From: Candidatus Pacearchaeota archaeon
GTDB taxonomy: Archaea > Nanobdellota > Nanobdellia > Pacearchaeales > GW2011-AR1
Length of the DNA stretch: 43,920 nt
Assembly: GCA_016188895.1 (NCBI GenBank)
Contig: JACPGZ010000017.1
Location: forward strand, 66,538-110,457
Direction of reading: 5' to 3'
Position 1 is the stretch's first letter. The number at the start of each line of letters is the position of its first letter. This document shows, piece by piece, positions 1-9,051 of the stretch. A program made the position numbers and the translations under genes. Below the pieces are notes generated by a model. The model saw only the letters and a program-made list of their open reading frames with translations. It searched no databases and was not told the origin of the DNA.

Positions 1-162
1 CGGAAAAATGGGATAGAAATAGATTTTATAGGTGAGGATTTTTTGATTGAAGCTAAATATGATAGAGATATGGATGAAAAACATAAAATTGTTTTTGATG
101 GAATTAGGAAGAGGAATAAGATATTAGCAGATGGTGTAGATTTTTTTGCGAGGATTTTTTGA
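1..162 (+). CDS. C-terminal end of a protein truncated by the window edge; resembles the nuclease-like tail of archaeal AAA ATPase/DUF4143-type proteins
   Basis: Open frame from base 1 to TGA at 160-162: RKNGIEIDFIGEDFLIEAKYDRDMDEKHKIVFDGIRKRNKILADGVDFFARIF*; D...EAK pattern of PD-(D/E)xK folds. Confidence 0.6.
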   Translation, partial: RKNGIEIDFIGEDFLIEAKYDRDMDEKHKIVFDGIRKRNKILADGVDFFARIF

Positions 163-254
163 AGAGGATTGGAGAATAGAGAATAGTTATGTGTATTGTT
201 AAATTAAAGGGAGCTGGTTTTTATCCTGATTCAAAATAATCTAAATTTAGCCCA

Positions 255-1274
255 CTAACTTCTAAAGAATTTAAACAGATTTTTACCTGTTAAAGTTAGA
301 TATATCACAAGTATAAGTATAACCACAAAAATAATTAAAATAAACCACTTTAGAACTTTTTCTTTAAGCGGTGTTGAACAAATTCCATCTTTACCATATC
401 CGCTCTTACACTCAAATTCACAAGAGTAAGATTGCCCTTTCTCCTTAATTTTTGGCTCTAAACAAGACTGATTGTTACAATTTTGTAAATCTTCTGAACA
501 ATCAATTACCTTTTGTGACCCACAATACCCTGCAATATTGCAAACACCGGAACCGCATTCAACATCAATGTTGCACTCTATACCATCATTTAAACAGACT
601 TCACCATTACATAGTTTGCAAATTTCCTCTTTCTTTTTTTCAGGTTTAACTTCCAAATCGTTATTAGATAAGTAAGTTATTCTTATATTACCAACGCTAG
701 AAGTTCCATAAAGTATCCCAGAGGTACCAGTATTTACTATTGTAATCGTTTCAAGAGGTTTTATATCGTGAAACTCTTCATTGTTTGGCCAAAATGTCCC
801 ACCAGAATGGCTTATCTCATAATTAACTTTAACTGAAACAGACAAAGGTATTTTATTAACTAAGTCAAAAGAAATTCTCCCCTGACCTCCAGCAATGTTT
901 TTTATTTCAACAGGATTTTCATACCTATTCCCTTGCTTATCATATAAAACCTGAATAAATTCGCTAGTCTCTTTTAATTCCTTATACTGGCAAGACTCAT
1001 TTGTTGAAGAAACTATTAAATTAGTAGTATTATCTAATTCAGAATCGGCTTTATTACCTGCTATATTGAAAACAACTATAGAGCCGATTAAAATAAAAAG
1101 AATTAAAACTACAAATAATCCATAACTTTTATTAGTCGGTAAAGGTTCTGTACCATTTGAATAGACACCATCATAACTTTGTTCCTTTGCTTCTCTAGAA
1201 TTTCTACAATATGAACAATATTTTTTGCCAGCTCCCCTTATAATTCCCCCACAAACTTCACATTCTCTTACCAT
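255..1274 (-). CDS. Membrane protein with N-terminal zinc ribbon and Cys-rich C-terminal part
   Basis: ORF track; CEVCGG...CSYC ribbon, two hydrophobic segments, Cys-rich region before the last TM; abuts the next minus-strand ORF. Confidence 0.7.
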   Translation of the reverse strand: MVRECEVCGGIIRGAGKKYCSYCRNSREAKEQSYDGVYSNGTEPLPTNKSYGLFVVLILFILIGSIVVFNIAGNKADSELDNTTNLIVSSTNESCQYKELKETSEFIQVLYDKQGNRYENPVEIKNIAGGQGRISFDLVNKIPLSVSVKVNYEISHSGGTFWPNNEEFHDIKPLETITIVNTGTSGILYGTSSVGNIRITYLSNNDLEVKPEKKKEEICKLCNGEVCLNDGIECNIDVECGSGVCNIAGYCGSQKVIDCSEDLQNCNNQSCLEPKIKEKGQSYSCEFECKSGYGKDGICSTPLKEKVLKWFILIIFVVILILVIYLTLTGKNLFKFFRS

Positions 1275-2345
1275 TTAAAATAAAACCCTCCAGATTATTA
1301 TAAAGATAATAGCAAGAACTCCTAAACGAATTGCTAATTTGATCAGTTTTTTCTTAAACACAGCTTTATCTAAATCATAATCATAACCTTTTCTTTCAGC
1401 ATTGGAAATTCCACTCTTGCTTGCTCCAATTTCTTTTGTTTTTTCTTTAAATCTTAGATATGCCTTTAAAGAAATTTTTCCTTCTTTTCTTAATTCCTCT
1501 AACTTATCTAATTTTTCATCTCCCCAATCTTCATTGGAAGACTCTTCTTGTTGTTTTTCTAAAAAAGTTTTTATTTTTTCAACTGCCAAGATTCTTTTTG
1601 ACTTTTCAGAAAGGTTAGGTATTTCTCCGATCTTATTTATTATAGCATACCTTTTTGAGAAGTTTAAGGTGGAAGAATTTGTTAATCTAAAAAGTTCTTC
1701 AAATTCAATATCTTCTACCTTTTCTTTACTCTGTTCTTCAATTTCTTTTTCTTTCTCCAGTAAAATTTCATTTTCAATTTTCTTTAATTGTATCTCTCTT
1801 TTAGTATAATCGGTAAATTCCAATTTTTCTAATTGCTCAAAAATTGAGTTTTTCTTCTTATCTTCAAGATTTTCTATTTTTTCATATAAAGAATTTAGTT
1901 TCTCTTCCTCGTATTCTTTTATTCTTTTCAAAACTTCTTTAATCTCTAAATTTTTACCAATTTCCTCATATAAATCTATTAAATCTAAACCCCTAAGCTT
2001 TCTCAAATAATTTTCGTTCCATAAATAAATTCCTTTTTGTTTTGCTTTTTTTATATAATCATCATTAATATTTTTATGTCCAGTCACAATAATTAAAATC
2101 TTATCTACACTAACTTTATCCCCCTTCTCTTTCCATTCTTCAATAAGTGAATCTATATCTATCTGGGTTTCATCATATCTTTTTGCTTGTATCAAAATTA
2201 TAAAATTGCCTCTAGTCGCAATAACATCAGACTCAAATTCGAATTTTTTAGAACGGATTTCGGTTTTAAAACCAATTTTGCTAAACATATCACTTATTTC
2301 ATTTTCGAGGGAATTCCCCTTCCTTTCTCTATTATTATCTATCAT
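1275..2345 (-). CDS. Mrr-like PD-(D/E)xK restriction endonuclease-fold protein with coiled coil and C-terminal TM helix
   Basis: NSLENEISDMFSKIGFKTEIRSKKFEFESDVIATRGNFIILIQAKRYDE (ESD...QAK core), long charged coiled coil, C-terminal hydrophobic helix. Confidence 0.7.
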   Translation of the reverse strand: MIDNNRERKGNSLENEISDMFSKIGFKTEIRSKKFEFESDVIATRGNFIILIQAKRYDETQIDIDSLIEEWKEKGDKVSVDKILIIVTGHKNINDDYIKKAKQKGIYLWNENYLRKLRGLDLIDLYEEIGKNLEIKEVLKRIKEYEEEKLNSLYEKIENLEDKKKNSIFEQLEKLEFTDYTKREIQLKKIENEILLEKEKEIEEQSKEKVEDIEFEELFRLTNSSTLNFSKRYAIINKIGEIPNLSEKSKRILAVEKIKTFLEKQQEESSNEDWGDEKLDKLEELRKEGKISLKAYLRFKEKTKEIGASKSGISNAERKGYDYDLDKAVFKKKLIKLAIRLGVLAIIFIIIWRVLF

Positions 2346-2563
2346 TCTTCTTCTCCTTCAAGGTTTATATTTTGGATATTCCCACATTTCCTACATAATA
2401 GCTTTTTATCTTTTCTTCTTATATAAACAAAAGATGAATTACATTTATTGCATCTAAAACTTATGTCATCTTCCTTAACATATTTTTTTAATAATTTGTT
2501 TAAGTAACTAACTTCTTCGTTTATTGTATTCATTCTTTTAATAATTTCTTTGTTTATGTCCAT
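2342..2563 (-). CDS. Small zinc-ribbon protein
   Basis: 73 aa; CNKC...CRKC; overlaps the start of the Mrr-like ORF by 4 nt. Confidence 0.6.
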   Translation of the reverse strand: MDINKEIIKRMNTINEEVSYLNKLLKKYVKEDDISFRCNKCNSSFVYIRRKDKKLLCRKCGNIQNINLEGEEE

Positions 2564-2683
2564 TTTGTGTGTATTTTACATACTCACACATTATTTATAA
2601 ATCTTTCTATTTGGGAAATTGATTTTTAGTTAAATAACTCCCACTTACTTAACAATTCAGTAGCTATGTAATATATTTATATA

Positions 2684-2860
2684 ATGAAGATATGCTGGAG
2701 AATTAGTGTGAATAGAACAAAAATGTCAAATCCTTTATTTGAATTGATAAAAGCAATGTACCAAGCAGTTGGACCATTAGGAACTGTCTTTTTTATAATA
2801 TTAATTGTTTTTGTTGTTTTCATGTATCTTAGACACTATTATAATAGATTTAGAAATTAA
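2684..2860 (+). CDS. Small single-TM protein (58 aa)
   Basis: Manual translation MKICWRISVNRTKMSNPLFELIKAMYQAVGPLGTVFFIILIVFVVFMYLRHYYNRFRN*; stop abuts the next ATG at 2861. Confidence 0.45.
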   Translation: MKICWRISVNRTKMSNPLFELIKAMYQAVGPLGTVFFIILIVFVVFMYLRHYYNRFRN

Positions 2861-3601
2861 ATGGCGACGATTAACAAAATAATTCTTCTCGGCAAGTCTG
2901 CATTTTTAGAAGATGCAGGAATACTTGTATTTGGGGATTTGCATTTGGGATATGAAGAAGGGTTGAATGATGCAGGAGTGTTGATTCCAAGAACAATGTT
3001 TAAGGAGATGATGGATGAGTTAGGTATGATATTCGGGGAAATTGATAAAGAGGGTAAAACGGTAAGGAAGATTGTTGTGCTTGGAGACTTGAAGCATGAA
3101 TTTGGAAGTGTGCTTTATCAAGAATGGAGTGATGTCTCGCAGTTTTTGAAGAGATTAAAAGAAAAAGTTAAAGATGGGGAGGTTATTTTGATAAAAGGAA
3201 ATCATGATACAATACTTGAGCCAATTGTTAAACGAGAGGGATTGGAATTAAAGGATTTTTATGTTGATAGAGGATATGGATTTTTGCATGGGCATAAGAT
3301 GTTTGATGAGATTTTAGATAAGAATGTTAAAACTATTTTTGTAGGGCATATGCATCCCGCTATTACTTTGCGAGAAAGTGTGAAGAGTGAGAGATACAAG
3401 TGTTTTCTTGCTGGAAAGTGGAAAGGAAAAAAGCTTATTGTGACGCCGTCTTTTTTCCCGTTTGTTGAGGGAGCGGATATTTTTTATCAGGAAGGGAATC
3501 TTGCAATGAAAGTTAATGTAAAAAATATGGATGTTTATGTTGTTGGCTCTGGATTAGAGGTATTGAGGTTTGGAAAGATGAGAAGATTGGAGGAGAGATG
3601 A
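2861..3601 (+). CDS. Archaeal SbcD/Mre11-related metallophosphoesterase
   Basis: GDLHLG, GDLKHEF, KGNHD, GHMHPA metallophosphoesterase motifs. Confidence 0.85.
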   Translation: MATINKIILLGKSAFLEDAGILVFGDLHLGYEEGLNDAGVLIPRTMFKEMMDELGMIFGEIDKEGKTVRKIVVLGDLKHEFGSVLYQEWSDVSQFLKRLKEKVKDGEVILIKGNHDTILEPIVKREGLELKDFYVDRGYGFLHGHKMFDEILDKNVKTIFVGHMHPAITLRESVKSERYKCFLAGKWKGKKLIVTPSFFPFVEGADIFYQEGNLAMKVNVKNMDVYVVGSGLEVLRFGKMRRLEER

Positions 3602-4039
3602 CTACTTTTTCCTTCCCCTTAAAACGCCGACAATCGTTGTTGTTGCAAGGAGTAGAATCAATGCTATCCAGAAGAACGGATTTGAATAATATTCTATTAA
3701 GCTTTGTTGGGTGCCTGTTGCAAGTGATGATAATGAAAATATAATAATATCAAGAATTGTGCCAACTATGATCAGAATTAATCCAAAGTAGAATCCTTCT
3801 TTTGCATTTGGCTTTATTCTCTTGCCTTTGAAGTATAATAAAGTAAAGAAGACTGCAATAATTATTGTTAGTATAATGCTTATGTATAAGACATTGTTGG
3901 GAATTTCAGTTAGGTTTGTTGGATCAACTCCCATTATCATCATCACAATTAATCCAATTATAAATGAAATTGCGTATGTTAAAACAGCTACCCAAATTGC
4001 TCTTTTGAGATTCATATTTAGAGCAGGAAAATTGTGCAT
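3602..4039 (-). CDS. Four-TM-like membrane protein
   Basis: ORF track; hydrophobic throughout. Confidence 0.6.
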   Translation of the reverse strand: MHNFPALNMNLKRAIWVAVLTYAISFIIGLIVMMIMGVDPTNLTEIPNNVLYISIILTIIIAVFFTLLYFKGKRIKPNAKEGFYFGLILIIVGTILDIIIFSLSSLATGTQQSLIEYYSNPFFWIALILLLATTTIVGVLRGRKK

Positions 4040-4068
4040 TTAAATGTATTGATAATATTTAATTTAGA

Positions 4069-4914
4069 TTATTTTCTATATACTTTTATTTTGCCGGTTT
4101 GCCAGTCTCTAAGAATAAGACGCGCTGTGCGATCGTGATCAACATGGCCTCCTTTTTTTAGGAAGTGAAGTTTTTTGCCAAGCTCTTCTATTAAGATTTC
4201 TGCATCGCCCTTTGATTCAATACCATAGAAGGTTTCTAGAATTGAATGATATTCTTTCATTAGATGGGCGACAATAAGCTCTGGATTTTTAACACTTGAA
4301 AATGTTTTAACTCCAATCTCTGCTGTTTTGGAAATATTTTCTTTTTGAGTGGCTGGAGCGTCTTCAAAAGAAATAACCCCTGGCGTGTCTATGACAATTA
4401 TATCTTTGCTGAAACGTATTTTTTGCATTCCTTTTGTAAATCCTGATTCTGCAGCAGCTCTTGAACGACCACCTCCTGCAAGCACATTGATTAAAGTGCT
4501 TTTTCCAGTATTGGGATATCCAATGATTCCTATATGTGCTTTTGCATGTTTAATTTTTAATCGGCTGACTTCAATCTTGATTCTTTCACGAAGATTTTTT
4601 TTACCAAGAGCTGTCTTGCATGATATGATTACATATGGTGAGAGATGCTGTTCTTTTATCTGCTCACGAACTTGATTAGTATCTGCTAGGTCTGATTTAT
4701 TCAGAACATATATGAGCTTTTTCCCCATCTTTTTTATAAGCTCTTCGAGTTCTATATTTCGTGTTTTTTCAATAAATCGTGCGTCAATAACTTCAAGAAC
4801 TATGTCTGATATTCTTATTACATATTTTACAATACTTGGAAAAGGCCTTGCATGGCTGCTACTAGGGTCAATAAGTCCTGTTCTCCTTGATGAAAAAGAA
4901 TAACGAATTCTCAT
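4069..4914 (-). CDS. Circularly permuted GTPase (YlqF/MMR_HSR1-type)
   Basis: G4 NKSDL precedes G1 GYPNTGKSTLIN and G3 DTPGV. Confidence 0.85.
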   Translation of the reverse strand: MRIRYSFSSRRTGLIDPSSSHARPFPSIVKYVIRISDIVLEVIDARFIEKTRNIELEELIKKMGKKLIYVLNKSDLADTNQVREQIKEQHLSPYVIISCKTALGKKNLRERIKIEVSRLKIKHAKAHIGIIGYPNTGKSTLINVLAGGGRSRAAAESGFTKGMQKIRFSKDIIVIDTPGVISFEDAPATQKENISKTAEIGVKTFSSVKNPELIVAHLMKEYHSILETFYGIESKGDAEILIEELGKKLHFLKKGGHVDHDRTARLILRDWQTGKIKVYRK

Positions 4915-4984
4915 ATTATTCTAAAAATTTGATGCTTTAAGAAGATTTTGGACGCTAAAATCAAAAATGTCTTAAATTTCTGGG

Positions 4985-5143
4985 TTAAATTTGACTAGTT
5001 TGAATAAACTTTCTCATTGCCTGTTCAATAATTACTTGAGGAGCAAATCCTTTTCTGCTGCAGACTTTCATGAATTCGTCAAATGTATGCTGGTCTATCA
5101 TATAATCCATCTTTCTTTTCTTTGCGCCAGGTGGGTGTTCCAT
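4985..5143 (-). CDS. Small RHH-like protein (52 aa), not in the supplied ORF track
   Basis: Manual translation MEHPPGAKKRKMDYMIDQHTFDEFMKVCSRKGFAPQVIIEQAMRKFIQTSQI*. Confidence 0.5.
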   Translation of the reverse strand: MEHPPGAKKRKMDYMIDQHTFDEFMKVCSRKGFAPQVIIEQAMRKFIQTSQI

Positions 5144-5178
5144 TATTTATAGATACTAAATGGCTTTATAAATATAAT

Positions 5179-6027
5179 TTATCTTTTTTTATGCGCTGAC
5201 AAATATCTTCTAAAGAAATATATAACAAAACCCTTTTCATCTTTTTGTAAGGCCTTATAGTAAGATTTTCTCTTCTTATACTCTATAATAATCATAGGAT
5301 ACCCTGAATGCCATAAAATATGATTCATTAAAAGTCTGCCTATTCTGCCATTTCCATCCCCAAATGGATGTATTTTCTCGAATTTATAATGAGTTCTTGC
5401 AGATAATTCCACTGGATTGATTTTTCTATTTTTCTTAATAAAATCTATAAGTTCATTCATCATCTTTTTAACTTCTTGCCAATCTGGAGCAAGATGTGGC
5501 CCAACTCTAACTAAATAATCTCTATATTGCCCAGCAATATCTGGTTTTGTTTCTCCAAATATTTCTCCATGCCATCTCAATAATAAGTCATTGCTAATCT
5601 CTTCTTTTTTATTAAGCATATTAAGAAATACTCTACTGTGTGCTTCTGTTTCTTTTACATCTCTCAATGGTTTATTCGGAGATATTTTATCATGTATTAT
5701 CTCTCGCGTTTCTTCTAATGTAATTGTCGAACCTTCAATTGCATTCGTGTTGTATGTAAAGACGATAGAAATCTCTTCAAGTTCCTTATTTCTAGCACTT
5801 TGAGGTATTCTTTTCCATTCTAATTGAAAATTGTTCTTTATTGCCTCAAATTTCTTAATAACATCATCTTGGAATTCTCGCTTGAATTGAGAGGTAATCT
5901 TGTCTATATTTCCAGGAATTTCTATGCCAAGATATTTCTCTTTAGTTATGATTTTTTTTCCTTTCCTGAATGAGTGTTTTAAGTAGAAATATCTTTTATT
6001 TCCTTTTCTTTTGGTTGTTATTTTCAT
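5179..6027 (-). CDS. Fic family protein with N-terminal inhibitory motif
   Basis: HPFGDGNGRIGR active motif; TNAIEG matches the (S/T)xxxE(G/N) inhibitory motif. Confidence 0.9.
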   Translation of the reverse strand: MKITTKRKGNKRYFYLKHSFRKGKKIITKEKYLGIEIPGNIDKITSQFKREFQDDVIKKFEAIKNNFQLEWKRIPQSARNKELEEISIVFTYNTNAIEGSTITLEETREIIHDKISPNKPLRDVKETEAHSRVFLNMLNKKEEISNDLLLRWHGEIFGETKPDIAGQYRDYLVRVGPHLAPDWQEVKKMMNELIDFIKKNRKINPVELSARTHYKFEKIHPFGDGNGRIGRLLMNHILWHSGYPMIIIEYKKRKSYYKALQKDEKGFVIYFFRRYLSAHKKR

Positions 6028-6088
6028 ATTTTTATTATACCTACAAAGTATTTAAATATTGTGTTTTTAGATAAAATGTAGGTAGACA

Positions 6089-6128
6089 CGCCCTGACCAG
6101 GAATCGAACTGGGAAATCCGTGAGGAAA
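6089..6128 (-). pseudogene. Orphan 3' fragment of a class II (Ser/Leu-type) tRNA
   Basis: Minus strand GTTTCCTCACGGATTTCCCAGTTCGATTCCTGGTCAGGGCG: variable-arm-like segment, T arm, acceptor 3' strand; no 5' half adjacent; T stem appears one G short. Confidence 0.55.
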
Positions 6129-6221
6129 CGCCAGCGCTAGGAATTGAACCTAGACATCCTTGCGGACACGGTTGCCTTGCTGATTTCGAGACCGTTGCAT
6201 TAACCATTCTGCCACGCTGGC
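6129..6221 (-). tRNA. tRNA-Ser(CGA) with putative 11-nt intron (6174-6184)
   Basis: GCCAGCG...CGCTGGC acceptor, G73, long variable arm, T arm CTAGG-TTCAATT-CCTAG, anticodon stem ACGGT/ACCGT enclosing an 18-nt loop CTCGAA|ATCAGCAAGGC|A. Confidence 0.85.
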
Positions 6222-6335
6222 TTGGAATTGGGAATAATAATGTATTTAAAAGAATTTTTATTATAGGTTTAGGATGATTCATAAAAGAAACCAACTCATT
6301 GACTGGGTTGGTAAGGGTTTACCCTTACGTTTCTT

Positions 6336-6773
6336 TTATCCTGCATAGGATTTTGGCTCTGTATTTTTCTTCTCGCTTTCAAGAGAGAGACGGGGAAGAG
6401 GAATATGAAGAGGCAAACCTAGCTCTTCTGCAAGCTGGAATGCCTTGAGGTTTGTTTTTGTAAATATGACATTCATTATCTCTTCTCTGACGCTTTCGGC
6501 CACTTTTTTGTCCTTCCATTTTGAGAGGATTTCTTTTTTTTGCTTGTCGTCAAATAATGCAATGATAAATCCCTTGAAGGATAGTTTTGCAAAGTCTGGA
6601 TTGTAGTCAATTGCAACATCAAATGAAAATTTCAATGGTTTTTTTTCAATTGACTGGATTTCATCCTCTTTTATGTCAGAAATATTGATGTTTGATTTTA
6701 GCTCTAATCTCCCCCTTAGATTTCCGTAGCGTTCTGCATTTATTTTTTCAAAATTAAAACCAATGACTTGCAT
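6336..6773 (-). CDS. Conserved hypothetical protein
   Basis: ORF track; SecB-like look is only a guess. Confidence 0.6.
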   Translation of the reverse strand: MQVIGFNFEKINAERYGNLRGRLELKSNINISDIKEDEIQSIEKKPLKFSFDVAIDYNPDFAKLSFKGFIIALFDDKQKKEILSKWKDKKVAESVREEIMNVIFTKTNLKAFQLAEELGLPLHIPLPRLSLESEKKNTEPKSYAG

Positions 6774-6875
6774 ATTAATACTGAATAAAGCGGGTTTTTA
6801 ATCTTATCGCTGTTATTTTGATTAGTATGGTTATAATATAGAAAGGTTTATAAAGAATTTTTATATTTATGAGGT

Positions 6876-7133
6876 ATGGGTGAAAAAAATACTCTGCGGG
6901 ATTTACATGGCAAGCTTGTTGTGACAAAGGAAGGGAAGAGAATTGGTGTTGTAAAGGACTTAACATTTGAGAGCAAGAGCGGAGAACTCATCCAACTGGT
7001 TATAAAAGATCCTACTCCTTATACAAAAAACCTTAATCTTGAGGTAACAAATGAAAAGGAAGTACTGGTTCCCCATAATTCTATAATTGCAATTGGTGAC
7101 TTTGTTGTTGTTTCTGAAGAGGATTTTGCTTAA
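6876..7133 (+). CDS. PRC-barrel domain protein
   Basis: LHGKLVVTKEGKRIGVVKDLTFESKSGELIQLVI pattern. Confidence 0.75.
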   Translation: MGEKNTLRDLHGKLVVTKEGKRIGVVKDLTFESKSGELIQLVIKDPTPYTKNLNLEVTNEKEVLVPHNSIIAIGDFVVVSEEDFA

Positions 7134-7312
7134 ATTAGTAATTAAGATATTTTATTAAAATTGAGAATTGGTTTTATTTGATAGAATATTTTAAGCGTAC
7201 TTTAACTTGTTTTAATGGTTTTTAATTAATTTTTTATAAGAATTGGTGATTTTCATTTTATATTTTTAGAGCTTAATAATAAATTATTTTATGTTTTAGG
7301 ATTAGAGTTTAA

Positions 7313-7340
7313 CTCACCCCCTTATTTCGTCTGGAAAGAT
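7313..7340 (-). promoter_or_regulatory. ORB-like origin recognition element
   Basis: Minus strand TTTCCAGACGAAATAAGGGGGTGAG, close to archaeal ORB form TTCCAGTGGAAAC..GGGG. Confidence 0.6.
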
Positions 7341-7536
7341 TTAAAAATAAAATTATGTTTTTTATTTTTATTTTTATTTATAAATTTTTATATAGTATAG
7401 TATATATGATATAATTTTTATTTTATGATTATTTATTATTATATATTGTCCATCTTAATTTCAAGTATTATTTATCACTTTTTATAATTGTAATATATAT
7501 TATTTATATGCAAAATATAAAAAGAGATTTTTGTCT

Positions 7537-7560
7537 TTCCATAGGAAGTATATAAATTTT
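7537..7560 (+). promoter_or_regulatory. Weak mini-ORB-like core
   Basis: TTCCATAGGAAGT lacks the G string. Confidence 0.3.
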
Positions 7561-7631
7561 TATAGTTACTTTCAGATTAATAAATAAAACATAATTTTTA
7601 ATTTTTCGACGAAGATTTCATGAATTTTTTT

Positions 7632-7656
7632 AGTTCCAATGGAAATTGTGGAGTGA
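7632..7656 (+). promoter_or_regulatory. ORB-like origin recognition element
   Basis: AGTTCCAATGGAAATTGTGGAGTGAG; 17/24 identical by eye to the inverted element at 7313-7340. Confidence 0.6.
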
Positions 7657-7722
7657 GATTTGACATGGCGTGTAAATCTTTATAAAGAATTTTTAATTTT
7701 TTATAGAGCAAAAAGGTGTAAA

Positions 7723-8928
7723 ATGAGTAAACTAAATAAAATTTTTGATTCTTTCATTGATAATAAGATATTTGAGAATAAATCTGTATTGCAAAGCAAT
7801 TACACTCCTGACAATATTCCTCACAGGGACGAGCAGATAGAGCAAGTAGCAAGCATACTTGCGCCTACTTTAAGAAGCGAAAGGACAAGCAACCTATTTG
7901 TTTATGGCAAACCAGGAAGCGGAAAGACTTTGAGTGTGCAATATGTAACAAATGAGATTACTGACAGGTCAAAGAAGTTAGGAGTTAATTTAAGAATTGA
8001 CTATATAAACTGCAAAATGCGCAAAGTTGCTGATACAGAGTACAGGATTCTTGCTGAATTGGTTAAAAAGCTTGGCGGAAATGTGCCTGCAACAGGATTA
8101 CCTACAGAACAGATTTATAACAAGTTCATTGAGTTAATTGAGAGAGAGCCACAGCTTGTAGTCTTGATTTTAGATGAGATAGACCAGGCTGTTAAGAAGA
8201 TATCTGACAACTTTCTTTACAATCTCACAAGGCTTAATTCAGAGCTTGCAAGAAGCCAGATAAGCATTATTGGGATTAGCAATGATCTTACATTTGTTGA
8301 TAATCTGGATCCGAGAGTAAGAAGCAGCTTAAGCGAAGAAGAGATAATCTTTCCGCCATATAATGCATTGCAACTGCAGGACATTTTGAATAAAAGAGCT
8401 GTAATAGCATTCAAAAAAAGCGTGCTTGAAGACGGCGTAATTGCAAAATGCGCTGCTTATGCTGCAAGAGAGCATGGAGATGCCCGCAGAGCTTTGGATT
8501 TATTAAGGATTGCAGGAGAGATTGCAGAAAGAGAGAGTAGCTATAAAATAAAACTAGAGCATATAGATAAAAGCAACGAGAAGATAGAAAGCGAAAAGAT
8601 TCTTGATATTGTTGCAACAGAGCCAAAACAGTTCCAATTAACATTACTTGCAATCATTATTCTTATTGAATCAAAAAGCCTTGAAAAGATATTTACAGGA
8701 GACATTTACAATATTTACCAGGAGGTATGCAGAAAAACCAAGAATGAGACATTAACACAAAGAAGAGTATCTGATATTATTGCAGAGTTTGACATGCTAG
8801 GATTGTTAAACGCACGCGTAATTTCCAAGGGAAGATATGGAAGGACAAGAGAGATAAAACTAAATATTCCTATACAAATTATTCCCAGGGTGAAAGACAT
8901 ATTAAATAATTCATTGCATTTATCATGA
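7723..8928 (+). CDS. cdc6: Orc1/Cdc6 replication initiator
   Basis: GKPGSGKT Walker A, LDEID Walker B, C-terminal winged helix; start at MSKLNK preferred over the track start. Confidence 0.92.
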   Translation: MSKLNKIFDSFIDNKIFENKSVLQSNYTPDNIPHRDEQIEQVASILAPTLRSERTSNLFVYGKPGSGKTLSVQYVTNEITDRSKKLGVNLRIDYINCKMRKVADTEYRILAELVKKLGGNVPATGLPTEQIYNKFIELIEREPQLVVLILDEIDQAVKKISDNFLYNLTRLNSELARSQISIIGISNDLTFVDNLDPRVRSSLSEEEIIFPPYNALQLQDILNKRAVIAFKKSVLEDGVIAKCAAYAAREHGDARRALDLLRIAGEIAERESSYKIKLEHIDKSNEKIESEKILDIVATEPKQFQLTLLAIIILIESKSLEKIFTGDIYNIYQEVCRKTKNETLTQRRVSDIIAEFDMLGLLNARVISKGRYGRTREIKLNIPIQIIPRVKDILNNSLHLS

Positions 8929-8930
8929 AA

Positions 8931-9051
8931 GCCCACTGCGTAGGGCATTGCAGACACAGAGAACTGGCCCATTCCATAGGGCATCGGAAACACATAGTAC
9001 TGGCCCACTGCGTAGGGCATTGCAGTTGGATAGAACGAAGGCATCGGAGTT
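8931..9051 (+). repeat. Tandem 36-nt repeat array (3 units plus truncated unit)
   Basis: Units 8931-8966, 8967-9002, 9003-9038, then a partial; each contains GCCC-N8-GGGC. Confidence 0.9.

Noticed and set aside
4915-6290. Displaced GTPase start across the fic module
   Set aside because: No copy of the GTPase first codons found to the right of fic; only the tRNA fragment is present.
6067-6294. 75-aa minus-strand ORF (MVSFMNHPKPII...)
   Set aside because: Entirely covers tRNA-Ser and its fragment; not a plausible CDS.
8931-9051. CRISPR array
   Set aside because: 36-nt period looks repeat-like, but units are directly adjacent with no spacers and no cas genes are in the window.
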